Assembly (NCBI GenBank): GCA_023362775.1
Contig: JALMGJ010000001.1
Span: forward strand, 68,948,501 to 69,012,500
Reading direction: 5' to 3'
Source of the DNA: Charina bottae
Taxonomy: Eukaryota > Chordata > Lepidosauria > Squamata > Charinaidae
Length of the DNA stretch: 64,000 nucleotides
Shown here: in pieces, positions 1 to 11,159 of the stretch
How positions within the stretch are numbered: position 1 is the first letter of the stretch
How the letters are laid out: each line of letters opens with the position of its first letter
Made by a program: the position numbers and the translations under genes
Notes under the pieces: generated by a model
Database searches by the model: none
The model's input: the letters and a program-made list of their open reading frames with translations, nothing else
Told to the model about the DNA's origin: nothing

Positions 1-108
1 GTGTCAGGCACAGCCTTTACATCAGAGCTTTCCAAACTGTGTCGCGACACAAAAGTCAGTGTCGCGACACAGTTTGGAAAGCTCTGATGTAAAGGCTGTG
101 CCTGACAC
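1..108. repeat. Perfect 50-bp fold-back palindrome
   Basis: Bases 1-50 are repeated exactly as the reverse complement at 59-108, with an 8-base spacer (aaaagtca). Each arm contains a hAT end (cagagctttccaaactg) and also about 22 bases of DNA outside that hAT end. Because flanking DNA is included, the structure is not ordinary terminal inverted repeats. It is either a local inverted duplication or an assembly artefact. The left arm begins at the first base of the window, so the true extent is unknown. Confidence 0.95.
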
Positions 109-628
109 ATCGGTCGCGCCCGGTTAAGCAGGTTTTAGTGCACCAGACCTCATACTACCCACGCATTGCATTTTAAGATTATTTTGTAGATTTGGAGCTG
201 ATGCATCTGTTTATTCCGAACTAAAGCACACACAGATACCAAATGAAACCACCTGAACTCAACGCAATGTATTCCTAGGTAACTTTCTCAAGCGAGAGCG
301 CCGTCGGCGGTACCCTCAGCTCCGTCAGCGGCATAATTGCCGGAGTCGTAGTGTCAACACGCCTTGAAAGCATCGAGATAGAAAAAGCGAGATTCATTAT
401 ACTGTCGACTGAGCTGCCCCTTCGCTGGGGAGGCTCACTGTGTTTCGTCATCGGTGCTTCCTGGTTTTCCCGCGGCGACACACCAACGGGGCGCGCAAAA
501 ACCCGAAAGCAGCAGCAGCGCTTCCGGGTTTTTGCGCGTTGCCGCAATGGCGGCACTTCCGGGTTTTCCTGCGGCAACACACCAACGGCGGTTGGTGTGT
601 CGCCGCGGGAAAACTTTGGAAAGCCCTG
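23..628. mobile_element. Rearranged non-autonomous hAT element, TSD ctttacat
   Basis: The left end (cagagctttccaaactg) and right end (ctttggaaagccctg) match a cleaner relative at 36,159-36,420. The 8-base sequence ctttacat lies directly outside both ends (15-22 and 629-636), as expected for hAT. Compared with the relative, this copy carries an inverted repeat of its own left end (59-108) and roughly 330 extra bases (about 109-440). Its right part (about 445-628) has the family's repeated ttccgggtttt blocks. No transposase is recognisable, so it would depend on an enzyme from elsewhere. Confidence 0.8.
109..440. other. Unassigned GC-richer insert inside the hAT
   Basis: This stretch is absent from the related element at 36 kb. 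It is richer in CG dinucleotides than the surroundings. A short open frame on the minus strand covers about 275-580, but I recognise no domain in it. It could be leftover interior of a longer parent hAT, captured DNA, or part of the event that made the fold-back. No function is claimed. Confidence 0.4.
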
Positions 629-857
629 CTTTACATATATATTTGCCAGCTAATAGCGGAGGTCTAACTCCCCCCTCCCCGTGGGCATCTTATTTCTATC
701 AGGTGACCTTGGCAGCAATAGTAGATAGTTCAGGATTGAGTATCTTCAGAGGCAGAAATGGTGTTATTGATCTGTGGGGCATATTCTGCCTGGTTGTGTC
801 ACATTTACCAAAGTAAATATTGTTTGCACTTTTTTATCCTTTCTTTCTGTCTCTCTA

Positions 858-1020
858 TGTATAAAACTCAAGGTGGTGAACATACTTAATATTCCTGCCT
901 CCTTTTTTCCCACAACAGCCCTGCAAGGTGGGTTGGGCTGAGAGAGATTGACTGGCCCAAAGTCACCCAGCCGGCTTTCATGCTTTATAAGGGATGCCTG
1001 GAACTCACAGTCTCCTGGTT
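858..1020 (-). repeat. Partial MIR/CORE-like SINE
   Basis: It resembles the next element base for base over the ggctgagagagattgactgg and cccagccggctttcatg blocks, then stops before the tRNA-like head. In sense orientation it reads as a SINE body ending in an L2-like tail. The two copies lie head to tail. Confidence 0.5.
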
Positions 1021-1268
1021 TCTATTTATTTATTTATTTTATTTTCTATCCCGCCTTAATATTTTTATAAATAACTCAAGGCGGCGAACATACCTAATAC
1101 TCCTTCCTCCTCCTATTTTCCCCACAACAGCAACCCTGTGAGGTGAGTTGGGCTGAGAGAGAGTGACTGGCCCAAGGTTACCCAGCCGGCTTTCATGTCT
1201 AAGGCGGGACTAGAACTCTCAAGTCTCCTGGTTTCTAGCCCAGCACCTTAGCCACTATACCAAACTGG
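1021..1268 (-). repeat. MIR/CORE-like SINE with L2-like tail
   Basis: Read on the minus strand it starts with a tRNA-like head (tatagtggttaaggtgctgg). A body follows that resembles the MIR core (accttgggccagtcact), then a tail with ccgccttgagttattta and an aaataaataaata end. L2-like tails of this kind are the usual signature of SINEs mobilised by L2 LINEs. The family name is not certain. Confidence 0.55.
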
Positions 1269-1460
1269 TGTAAACTTTGCAATTACTTATTTGAGACCTC
1301 TTAAACAAAATAATGCAATAATCTCATATTATTTACTATACACACACACACATATACATATATAAGCTTTCGTTCCTACTAAATCTATTGTACCTGATTG
1401 TGCTACGATTCTTTTTTTTTTCATTTTCACAGATTTTAACCTTGAATATGGCAAGTTCAA

Positions 1461-1795
1461 ATGGAGGCGTGGCTCAGCGGGTAAGACGCCAGGCTTGTCA
1501 ATTGGAAGATCACAAGTTCGGAGGTTCGAATCCCTAGCCCTGCATGACGGAGTGAGCTCCCGCACTCGCCCCAGCTCTTGCCAACCTAGCAATTTGAAAG
1601 CATGCAAATGCAAGTAGATGAATAGGTACCACTTCGGTGGGAAGGTAACAGCGTTCCACGCGCGTCATGCCGGCCACATGACCGTGGAAGCGTCTTCGGA
1701 CAACGCTGGCTCTTCAGCTAAGAAACGGAGATGAGCACCAGCCCCTAGAGTCAGAGACGACTGCACAAATGTGCGGGGGGAACCTTTACTTTTAC
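1461..1795 (+). mobile_element. tRNA-derived SINE (Sauria-type), full length
   Basis: The head has pol III box A-like (tggctcagcgg) and box B-like (ggttcgaatccct) sequences. The tail ends in gtgcggggggaacctttac. A 14-base TSD, tatggcaagttcaa, flanks it at 1447-1460 and 1796-1809. The duplicated bases include the first codons of the piggyBac frame, so this SINE landed exactly on that gene's start. Confidence 0.9.
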
Positions 1796-1796
1796 T

Positions 1797-3470
1797 ATGG
1801 CAAGTTCAAAGAAGAGATCTGACATTATAAAACCCAATGATATTGTTGAAATTCAAAGATTGTTAGAAGAAGTTGATGAAAACCGCCCAGAGTTCCCTGG
1901 TGTAGAGGAGATGGGCAGTGCTACAAATTTAAATAATAATAAAAAAAAAAAAACTATTTGGTGATTTCAGGGATGAAAGTGATACTGATTCTGAAGATCA
2001 TTTAGAAGAATGTGATGGGGATGCTGAATCAGAAGAAGAGAATCATGAAACTGAGGAAGAAGAGGAAATAATAACATGCTAATTTTTTTCTAGGAAAGGA
2101 CAAAATTAACAAATGATATAGAATTATTCTCTAGGAGAAAACACAACATCAGATGAAATACCCACAGGTTTTCAGGGAAGATGTCCATTTCGTCAGTACA
2201 TACCATCAAAACCTAATAAGTATGGAATAAAAAATTATGGACTTGTAGATGCTAAAATGTTTTGTTCCAATAATCTGGAAATTTATGCTGGAAAGCAGCC
2301 AAATGGGCCATACAATATAAGTAACAAACCTACAGATGTAGTGAAAAGAATGACAGAGCCTGTCTATGGGTCAGGCCATATTGTAACTGCAGATAACTGG
2401 TTCAGTGACACAGACTTAGTTGAGGAAGTAAAGAAGAAATTGTCTTATGTGGGTCCCCTAAAAAGAAAACATAATATAGCTGCCACCCACATTCATTACA
2501 ACCAAGGGTAGAGGAGAACGTTCAAGCATTTTGGCTTCAATAAAGATACTAGTGTCATATATCCCACAGAAACAAAAAACTCTTATTCTTGTGCCTAGTT
2601 TAAAAAGGTAAAGGTTCCCCCCGCACATTTGTGCAGTCGTGTCCAACTCTAGGGGCCGGTGCTCATCTCCGTTTGTTAGCCAAAGAGCCAGCATTGTCGC
2701 TTCCACGGTCATGTGGCTGGCATGACACATGTGGAACACTGTTACCTACCCACCGAAGTGGCACCTATTAATCTACTTGCATTTGCATGCTTTCAAATTG
2801 CTAGGTTAGCAAGAGCTGGGACTAGTGCGAGAGCTCACTTCGTCATGTGGGGCTAGGGATTCGAACCTCCGAACTTGCAATCTTCCGATCGACAAGCCTG
2901 GCGTCTTACCCGCTGAACCACCGCGCCCCTTGTGCCTAGTTTACATGCTGATAAATCAATTGATCTTGATTCAGAAGAAAAAAACATAATTACATTTTAC
3001 ATTAAAACAAAAGGAGGAGAGGACACTGCAAATAAAATGTGTGCCACATTCAATGTTGTTAGAAACATTAAGGGATGGCCCATTGTAATATTTTTCGTCA
3101 TGCTAAATATAAGTGGCATCAATTCACAAGTCATTTACCTTTGAAATTGTTGAGAATCAATAAGAAGGATAGTTCTGGAACAGCTATCCCATGAACTTGT
3201 GGGAGAAATAGAAGTATTTAAAAAAGATCAGAATGCGACTAGAAAAATTAAAAAGATTTCACCCTGACACAGAAAAAGAAAAGGAAGATAAAAATATTCC
3301 AGATCCATCTGCAAAAAGATGTACCACTTGTACCACAGAAACCAGTCACCAAAGGATTTCAAGATTTGAATGCAAAAAATGTAACTGCCCTTTGTCTAAT
3401 GCACATCAATCTTGTTTGCAACTTGTGCTTCAGCAATGAAGAATCCGAGTTAGAATAATAAATATCTTCA
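1797..3470 (+). pseudogene. piggyBac-type transposase, broken
   Basis: piggyBac transposases cut and paste DNA at TTAA sites. A frame begins at 1797 (MASSKKRSD). After several stops, 2257-2511 encodes a block with DNWFSDTDLVEE, which corresponds to the family's DNWF motif holding one catalytic Asp. After the SINE at 2602-2928, 2932-3144 encodes GWPIVIFFVMLNISGINS, the conserved block after the third Asp. That Asp position appears to be Asn (EDTANKMC). A C-terminal Cys-rich zinc-ribbon-like stretch (RCTTCTT and FECKKCNCP) lies at 3233-3439. Stops, frameshifts and two SINEs make it inactive. I could not place TTAA ends with certainty. The family assignment is firm; activity is excluded. Confidence 0.8.
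2602..2928 (-). mobile_element. tRNA-derived SINE (Sauria-type) inside piggyBac
   Basis: This is the reverse complement of the SINE at 1461-1795, starting with the tail (aaaggtaaaggttcccc) and ending with the tRNA-like head near 2928. A 14-base TSD, cttgtgcctagttt, lies at 2588-2601 and 2929-2942. Removing the insert would rejoin the piggyBac coding sequence. Confidence 0.9.
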
Positions 3471-4450
3471 ATATTTTTGGGGCAGTAGAAATTTTGAGTT
3501 TTATGCAAATGCAATTTTTTTTCATATAAAGAGGCAAATTAATTTTTAAATGTCCTTCTAAAAAGGTAATTATAAAATGTGCCTGGTGGTGTTATAAGCA
3601 TTGAACCTGATAGAAGGTTTTAATCATGTCACAATAAATCCAGCCTCCATTGTAGGCCATACTTTATGAGAACAACCCAATCACACAAAAGTATCCTAGG
3701 GTGCAAGCTCTCCAGAGCTCTTAATAAAGATTTACAAAAATGGGGATGGGAAACGGGAAAGTCCAAATATTTGTAACTATAAGTATATAGCAATGCTCTA
3801 TATCAATTCAACTATTTGAGTGTGTACTACCTAGTGATATCGTCTCTGCACCTAACCATGGGATAAATGCACCCTGAAAGCCTCTTTTTTTCTGCCATGT
3901 CACCCCCTCATGCCAAACTTGGGCAGTCTTTAAGTCATCCTTAGCTGTTTGAGTATTAAAGGGGAGTTTTCCCATAAGCTGAGAGCAACTGGCATCTTCA
4001 AGATGTGCAAAATCTGACACTTGGTTGCTGCTGGGGCAGTCAAGGGAAAGAGTGCAATGGGATTAGCCCAGCACTTAGTATACACTCAGGTATAGGTATG
4101 CCCCTGGTCCCTGGACTCCTCTGCTCTGCTTTGGGGAGACAGAATCCATTTCCTTCAAATTGGGTTCTCCCATTGTACCCCCAATCTTCTACAGTCCTCA
4201 GATCAGGTCTCTGGTGAGCTTTGGATGAAAGGTTTGCCAAACTGCCCTCAAAATAAGCCTGCCTGACAGACAGTGGCTTCTTGATAAAGTGGGCTTGGGG
4301 AGGGAATGCTATTTATTTGATGTGGCCAGCTTGTGTATCTTTTAACATTGGATGAGTCCCTTTCCCAAAGAATTTACAGTCTAAAATTCAGCACATTGTA
4401 TCACTCATCTTTGCTGTGCAACTTTCTCCATCAGTCTTGAACTATATTTG
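3471..4450. other. Unassigned intergenic DNA
   Basis: This is AT-rich sequence with no frame or repeat I recognise. Short open frames near 3808-4240 look like chance. Confidence 0.6.
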
Positions 4451-4680
4451 TTTATTAATTAATTATATTTTATCCCACCTTTTCATCAAGGAGCCCAAGG
4501 AGATATGCAAAGTTTAGAATGTCCATGTATATTACAGTATATCAACAACCTTGAGTGGTAGGTTTGGCTGAGATACAATGCTTGATTCAAAGTCATCCAT
4601 TTTGATTCATGGTTGAGTGAGGATTTTCCCCTTAGTGTTTGGTAATTTTTTCATACCTTAGCCACTCTGCAAGATCACCA
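4451..4680 (-). repeat. Ancient MIR/L2-tail-like SINE remnant
   Basis: It contains tatcccaccttttcatcaag, then ggtttggctgaga and a decayed ttcaaagtcatccat block, ending in ccttagccactctgc. The order matches the SINE at 1021-1268 but with heavy decay. The call is tentative. Confidence 0.4.
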
Positions 4681-7600
4681 ACCCTTGAGATTTCAACAAT
4701 TTCATTCCAAGATCTGCAGTCTCACAAAATCTCAAGAAATGTTGATGCTTTCATGCGAGATATCATACACTGCTGAAATCTTACCAGATCTTGCATAAGA
4801 ATGCTAAAGCCTTGCCAATCCTGGTCATCCAACACCCCCCACACACCTTTAAAGATTAGTTTTTAAGAATCATGGATGCTGTTTTGTGGGGACAGATGCC
4901 ACCAAATGCCTGTGATACTTTAGTAATGATCTCTGAACTACTAAATCCTTCTCTGATAATTTATCTGGATTGGTTCTTAACATTCTGTTTGTTGAGCTTT
5001 GTCACAAATGCATAAATATAAAGCTGCCTTGTACCAGCATGGAAAGCTGACTTGAAATCTGCTATAACACTAATGCAAACTATAAATCATGTTGGCTACT
5101 GATTGTAGAAATTCAGTACAATCTGAGGAGCATCAGGCTGGGAAAAACTGATCATATATCGTATCTACTGAACCCAAGCCTGATTGTCAAATAAAGATAT
5201 TAATTCTACTTCATAGGATCTATTTCAGCCTTTGATGCAATTAACAAATAAGATAATGAGATTGCATATATTCAAATGAGTAATTTCAAAGTAACTTAAT
5301 GTTAGCACTGGAAACGCTGATCAAATCTTTCTTACATATTATAAGCAAGCCATTCCAGACTGTTTCATGAAGATTAGTAGTTGACGCTCTAGAATCGGTC
5401 CTCCCCACCATTGGGGGCGGGGGATATACAGTATATCACCATTCATTTTGTCCATGCAAACTATTCCATCATCCTTGTGCTTTGTGTTTAATCATAATGG
5501 AACATGAAACCATTTGTGATTTTTAAAAAATCAAACTCAGAATTCTGAGTAGCTGATCTTGCAAAATATCAGAATGTAAGAAACTGGGTGTCAGGTTTGC
5601 TCTGGAAGACAAAGTAAAAACCAAGAATTACCCAAACACAGATATTATTCTTCCCACTTGTATGTGATTTAAGGAGTGCTTCCTTCTTTTTACCTTTTCT
5701 GTTTAGCTTACATTACATTATATTTAATCCCAGAATGTAGTTTAAGAAGAAAATGGGGAACCTTTATGACATTCTTTTAATTAAAGCATCAAGCAGTTGA
5801 CCAAGCAAGCTGAACATTAACCTCCAGGAGTCTGTTATATGATTATAGCAGGCAGTGAGATAGACAGACATTTATATCAGCTTTTACAGGATACGTGAAA
5901 GGCTCAGTCCTCAGTTCTGTTCTTTTCCTTCTCCTTCACTGTTGCCTTACTGCATTTCTTATGAGGCATTCCTTTTCTGTCACTCTGTTCTGGCCTCCGT
6001 CAGAGCTATTATTTGGTCCCTGAGACTGCTACCTATACTAGGATTCATGTCATTCTACCTCCTGCTTTGCTCTCTTTTTTATCTCTAGCTATGATGCAGC
6101 TGAAATTGAAAGGTCAGAATTAAGTTTAGGGAATTTGCAACAACACTCTGAGCCAGTGGCACATTGTATTGTTTGGCTGCTGCTTTATGTGGCAATAGAC
6201 CCATTTAGAATTTTGTTGTGGGCAGCATCTTACCACATAAATTGCTACAATAATCCAGATGGCCATGAGGTGGAAGCACAAACTTAGAATTTTTTGTATT
6301 TCTTTGCTAACCTCTCATGCTGATTGGGTTTTTTTTTTCAATCCAGATTTGATAGCCCTAAACTGTAGTATACTAATGGGCAGGCTCTCCAGAATTTCTG
6401 AGAGCTCTATCTCATCTAGGTCCATTTCTCTGTTAAAATGAGGTCCCATATGTTAATCTGGCCCTCTGCAATTATACCTTACTTGAAGCCATTGGCTTGG
6501 GCAAAGAGAAAAATCACGATGACCACTAGAAGCAAGAAGAGGTTTTTACAGCCTAATTTAAGGTTCTTCTCCACAAATAGTTTTTAAATCAAAATACACT
6601 TCAACTGTTCTGCCTTCTCTTCATTTTTTTGTACAAAATAAAAAATGGAAGCAGCAATGTTATAGAGGATCTTTATCCTCACCCCATACCCCTGTAATCT
6701 TTAGAGAATAAGGCAGCACAATGGCAGGACAAAAGCCTTTTCGGGAAACAATCTTAATTAGCCTGGGAAAGAGCTTCCTCCAACATGTTCAATGGGATCT
6801 GTGAGTGGGGCAAGGGAAAAGTGATGCCATGCATATAATGACAACGTTATGCAATTCATGACATTTGCATGATGGCATCATAATACATGTGACATTTTTT
6901 GTAGCTTGTAATAGATGCCCATGAACCTGTGAAAGAGTTTTATAAATTGGCTGGGCTCGTGCATTGTACAAAGCCATGATGTTATGGATTGCTTTCAACT
7001 TAGTGTCTCACATGAATCCAGGCATTGTGGTTTATAAATCATAACCTACTGCTTAAGGTGAGGTGTGAAACTAGCCTGTTTAGTATATTCAACAAACCCT
7101 TGTTAAAAAAAAATCTGGGACATAATGCAATGTGTGAACCAGGGTATTGTGCTGAGAACTTCTGTTCTGAAATCAAAGGGAGAGAATGAAATCATCTCAT
7201 GCTAAAATTACTAAGAAAGTTTGGGCATGAATGCTAACATAGCAGTGACACAACCTTTTCTCATACCCTCCCCATCTGCCATTAAGCATTATTTTGCCAT
7301 TGAGTAGCACTTTTCCAAAGAGAAACTGGAGGCAAAAATGTTGTAAATGGGTAGCCTGCTGCCACTGCTGCCACTACCAAGTTAGTTCACCGTACTTGAA
7401 GTGTCTAATAAGTTTACTTCCTAAAAAAGGAAATCTCCAAGCTGTCCTCTCCCCACATTTCTACTGTTTGAGGACAGAGAGGGTAGGTGGTTTCTATATA
7501 AAAAACACTCATTCAGTACAACCCTGCATTTTCTCTAGGTTTTTCTGTGTCCTTCCATTTGTGATGAGATAATAATTCATTATTAATCACCCACCCTTTT

Positions 7601-8352
7601 CTCTTCCCCTCGCCCATCTGTCTTTTTCTCTTCTTTCCTCTTCTAGACCTGAATGATCATTCTTTAGTGCCAGTCTCTAGGATGAGTGAATCAGCTAGCA
7701 ACTGGTCTGAGCTGAATTCTTCTGCGATTCCTGCTGGCATCATAAAGCTTCCTTTAATTCCCAGGGGGCTCAGAAAGCACTGAGATGGCAGAGATTGTTG
7801 TGGCAGAAGCAAATGGAAAATGTCCTGAAATTGAAACACAGACAGATTAACATTACCCTTGTGGATGCTAATGACTTGCACTTTAAAATGCCAGAAGCTC
7901 ATCCTGTCAGCTAAAACAAAGAAAAAACACATTTTGAGTTTCCAAAGAACTTAGATCTTTCCAAACTGTCAGGGTGAATTCAGCCATAATGCATTTTTAT
8001 GGTAGAACAGGGCAGCTCATGCATGCCACTGGGGGAATCATTGCCCAGAATTGCTGTAGGCAGTGTAGGCAGTATAGTTAAATAAAGCAGCAGCTGAAAA
8101 TCATGGAGAAGATAAACTAGTAATGGTGCATCTTATATCACAATGCAATCAAGTCTAAGCAATTTCCAATCAAGAAGGTATAGTTTTTAAATACATACCA
8201 GACAATGCCTTTTGGTTTGGTTTTAACCATTATGTAAGTGGCCAAACAATTCAATAAAAAATACCATAATAAATGTGTCTTAAAATGTCAGATTTTTCAT
8301 AGCAGTCAAACAAACAGTTGTTTAGTCTCATTGTTTTCAATTTATGCTCAGG
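4681..8352. other. Unique AT-rich DNA, no gene seen
   Basis: I see no recognisable coding region, tandem array or well-preserved repeat in this 3.7 kb. Open frames near 7294-7572 and 7657-7932 have no domain and no splice-supported structure that I could argue for. Confidence 0.6.
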
Positions 8353-8365
8353 TATCAGTGTTAGG

Positions 8366-8685
8366 GGCGCAATGGCTCAGTGGTTAAGATGCCAGGCTTG
8401 TCGATCGGAAGGTCGGCGGTTCAAGACCCGAGCGCCGCGTGACAGAGTGAGCTCCCGCACTCGCCCCAGCTCTTGCAAACCTAGCAATTTGAAAGCATGC
8501 AAATGCAAGTAGATGAATAGGTACCACTTCGGTGGGTAGGTAACAGCGTTCCGCACACGTCATGCGGCCACATGACCGTGGAAGCGTCTTCAGACAACGC
8601 TGGCTCTTCGGCTAACAAACGGAGATGAGCACCGCCCCCTAGAGTCAGACACGACTGTGCAGGGGAAAACCTTTACCTTTAACCT
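8366..8685 (+). mobile_element. tRNA-derived SINE (Sauria-type)
   Basis: It has the complete head (aatggctcagtggttaagat), body and tail (ggggaaaacctttacctttaa). The TSD tatcagtgttagg is at 8353-8365 and 8686-8698. The body matches the other SINE copies in this window. Confidence 0.9.
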
Positions 8686-8698
8686 TATCAGTGTTAGG

Positions 8699-9849
8699 AC
8701 TGCCATTTTCAGTAATTTTTTCCCCCAACACTGCTGGTCTGAATAAACGAGCCAGGACCTATAGTGAATTGTAAAATATGGTTTATGACATAGCAAGTTG
8801 TATGAACCCAATCAATTGTAAAAACATAGTTAATCACATCATGGCTTAGTGTAAAGTCTAGCTGTTGAAGCAGCCCTTTGTCTCAAAATTCCATGCAGCT
8901 TAGCTGCATTTAATTTCTTATCTAGTGCTAGGAGTAGGATGACCATCACTAAACCAGGATAATGACCACCCTCAACTAGTTGCCAAGAACTAGCACCCTA
9001 GGCAAACCAAGTATTCAATGCCCCAACCTCCACAAAAATTTCTGTATTTTATGTATTTTATGTATTTGATTATTTTTTTAAAAATTGGCTGTTTGTGGTA
9101 GGCTAAGGTTACCTACATAGATAGGCTGCCCTGACGAGAAATTTTAAGGGTACCCTTCATAAGGTATGGAATGTTGTCTAAAGCTGCTAACATCTGATTA
9201 TCTGTTCAAGGTAATTGCAGGGAACCTTAGAAAATATTATTTTAAACTAGGTAGGTGGTTCTGGGTGTTCTCATTGGATATCTTCCAACTGGATGGACCT
9301 TGATTCTATAATTTTCCTCAGTGAGTTTTGTATTACAGCTTTGTTTTTGTTGATTGTTCAAGTAGAATGTTTAGTATATTTATTTGTTCTGAATGCCTCC
9401 AGGCTTTTTGGAGGCCAAGATAAAATTCTAAGAAGGACTACACCATCCTCTCCTGCTCCCAACTTTGCAGAAGTCTGTAAAATGCAGGGACTTACAAGTA
9501 AATCTATATTTAAAAGGAAAGAGCCCTACCCTGAAAATTAATGGAAGAAATCACCATATGCCTCCAGTTCTCTGTCCAAGAAAATTGAAACATAGCATTC
9601 CTTGAGTCCTTATTACTGGAAGAATTAGAACTGACATGATGTCTCCTTTTATTAGTTCTGTGGAAGAATTTAAGCTATTTGAATATTAATACATGTTTTA
9701 ACATTTAGCAACCACTAGAAGCAGGTACGTACATAAGAGTAGTTTTATATTGTATTTGTGGTTAGGCTTCAAGAGGAAGTTGGTCAAAGCAGATAGAGCT
9801 AGCTGAAGCTGTGGTTTGACATTTAACAGGTACATTTAGCAGATATGTT
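8699..9849. other. Unassigned intergenic DNA
   Basis: Mostly unique. Around 9270-9311 the text cttccaactggatggaccttgattctata weakly recalls a CR1 3' end, but the body before it cannot be matched, so no element is called. Confidence 0.5.
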
Positions 9850-10298
9850 TTGTTGTTGTTTATTTGTTCAGTCATTTCCAACTCTTCGTGACTTCATGGA
9901 CCAGCCCACGCCAGAGCTTCCTGTCGGCTCTCACCATCCACAGATGCCCCATGGTTGAGTCTGTCACCTCCAGAATATCATCCATCCATCTTGCCCTTGG
10001 TCGGCCCCTCTTCCTTTTGCCTTCCACTTTCCCTAGCATCAGCTTCTTCTCCAGGGTATCCTGTCTTCTCATTATGTGGCCAAAGTACTTCAGTTTTGCC
10101 TTTAATATCATTCCCTCAAGTGAGCAGTCTGGCTTTATTTCCTGGAGTATGAACTGGTTTGATCTTCTTGCAGTCCAAGGCGCACTCAGAAGTTTCCTCC
10201 AACACCACAGTTCAAAAGCATCTCTCTTCCTTCGCTCAGCCTTCCTTATGGTCCAGCTCTCGCAGCCATAGGTTACTACAGGGAATACCAGATAAAAC
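9850..10298 (-). pseudogene. BovB (RTE) LINE, 3' end of ORF2
   Basis: The minus strand reads as 142 uninterrupted codons with the BovB C-terminal signature: YGCESWTIRKAE, then DAFELWCWRKLL, PWTARRSNQ, LKYFGHIMRRQ and LVHEVTKSWK. In the family this region follows the reverse transcriptase domain. The 3' end (gttgttgtttatttgttcag on the plus strand) is at the left. The element is cut off near 10,298, before the RT core, which is normal 5' truncation. It differs from the copy at 20,981 (ILEVTDSTMGHLWMV in place of ITDVMNMNLSKLRET), so two BovB subfamilies are present. It lacks RT and endonuclease and cannot move by itself. Confidence 0.85.
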
Positions 10299-10926
10299 AT
10301 AGCAACTTGAATATTTTAAACTTTGTTTTCTTATAATTAATATATCCTGTTTCCTTTGTATCAGGGTCTTGCCCATGGAATGTTGCTGATCATGTCCATG
10401 AGTATTTGACCTATGTTTGTAAACCCATAATAAATTTTGGAGATTAAAGTACTCTAGCGTCCTGCTTGAAAGACAAAATGAACCTCATCTTGAGAGAAAA
10501 CTTGTAAGTTGCAAATGGGATGGAAATTCAGGAGTTCCCTCTTACAGATTTTTCTCCAACAGTTCAGAATATAATACCTCGGTAGAAATCTGAAGGATAT
10601 CTGTGATCTGAATTTATTTCATTTGGTTTCATTTGGACTATGGTGGGAGTTATAATCACAATACATCTGAAGAGCACTAAGTTTGGAGATATCAGGCTTT
10701 TGCCACCTCCCTGACCTTTACCAAATGATCTATTTAACCCCTTGAAAAGGGCACCAGATTAATCTCCAGTTCAATATTACCTGTGGCTAAAGGAGGAATC
10801 CCTGGGGCTTATCACCATAACTGGAAACTCCTTTGCTCCATCATAGAGGATGAATCTGTATCACTTATGAACTACTGTAAAAAGGCCTGTAGCACTTTGC
10901 CTGTTCAGGGCTAATTATAATCTCCC
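10299..10926. other. Unassigned intergenic DNA
   Basis: No frame, repeat or RNA gene recognised. Confidence 0.5.
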
Positions 10927-10938
10927 TAATTCAGTCCT

Positions 10939-11159
10939 CCAGCTCTTGCCAACCTAGCAATTCGAAAGCATGCAAATGCAAGTAGATTAATAGGTACCAC
11001 TTCGGTGGGTAGGTAACAGCGTTCCACGCACGTCATGCGGCCACATGACCGTGGAAGCGTCTTTGGACAACACTGGCTCTTCGGCTAACAAACGGAGATG
11101 AGCACCGGCCCCTAGAGTCAGACACGACTGCACAAATGTGCGGGGGGAACCTTTACCTT
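10939..11159 (+). mobile_element. 5'-truncated Sauria-type SINE
   Basis: It lacks the tRNA-like head and begins at cagctcttgccaacctagc. The tail ends gcggggggaacctttacctt. The TSD taattcagtcct lies at 10,927-10,938 and 11,160-11,171. It sits at the 5' edge of the LINE fragment that follows. Confidence 0.85.

Noticed and set aside
4681..8352. Host exons
   Set aside because: Short open frames here lack domain signatures, conserved codon pattern and convincing splice sites; a cross-species alignment would be needed to claim any.
9120..9311. Possible CR1 3' end
   Set aside because: Only the final cttccaactgg...gattctata text resembles CR1, and nothing upstream supports it.
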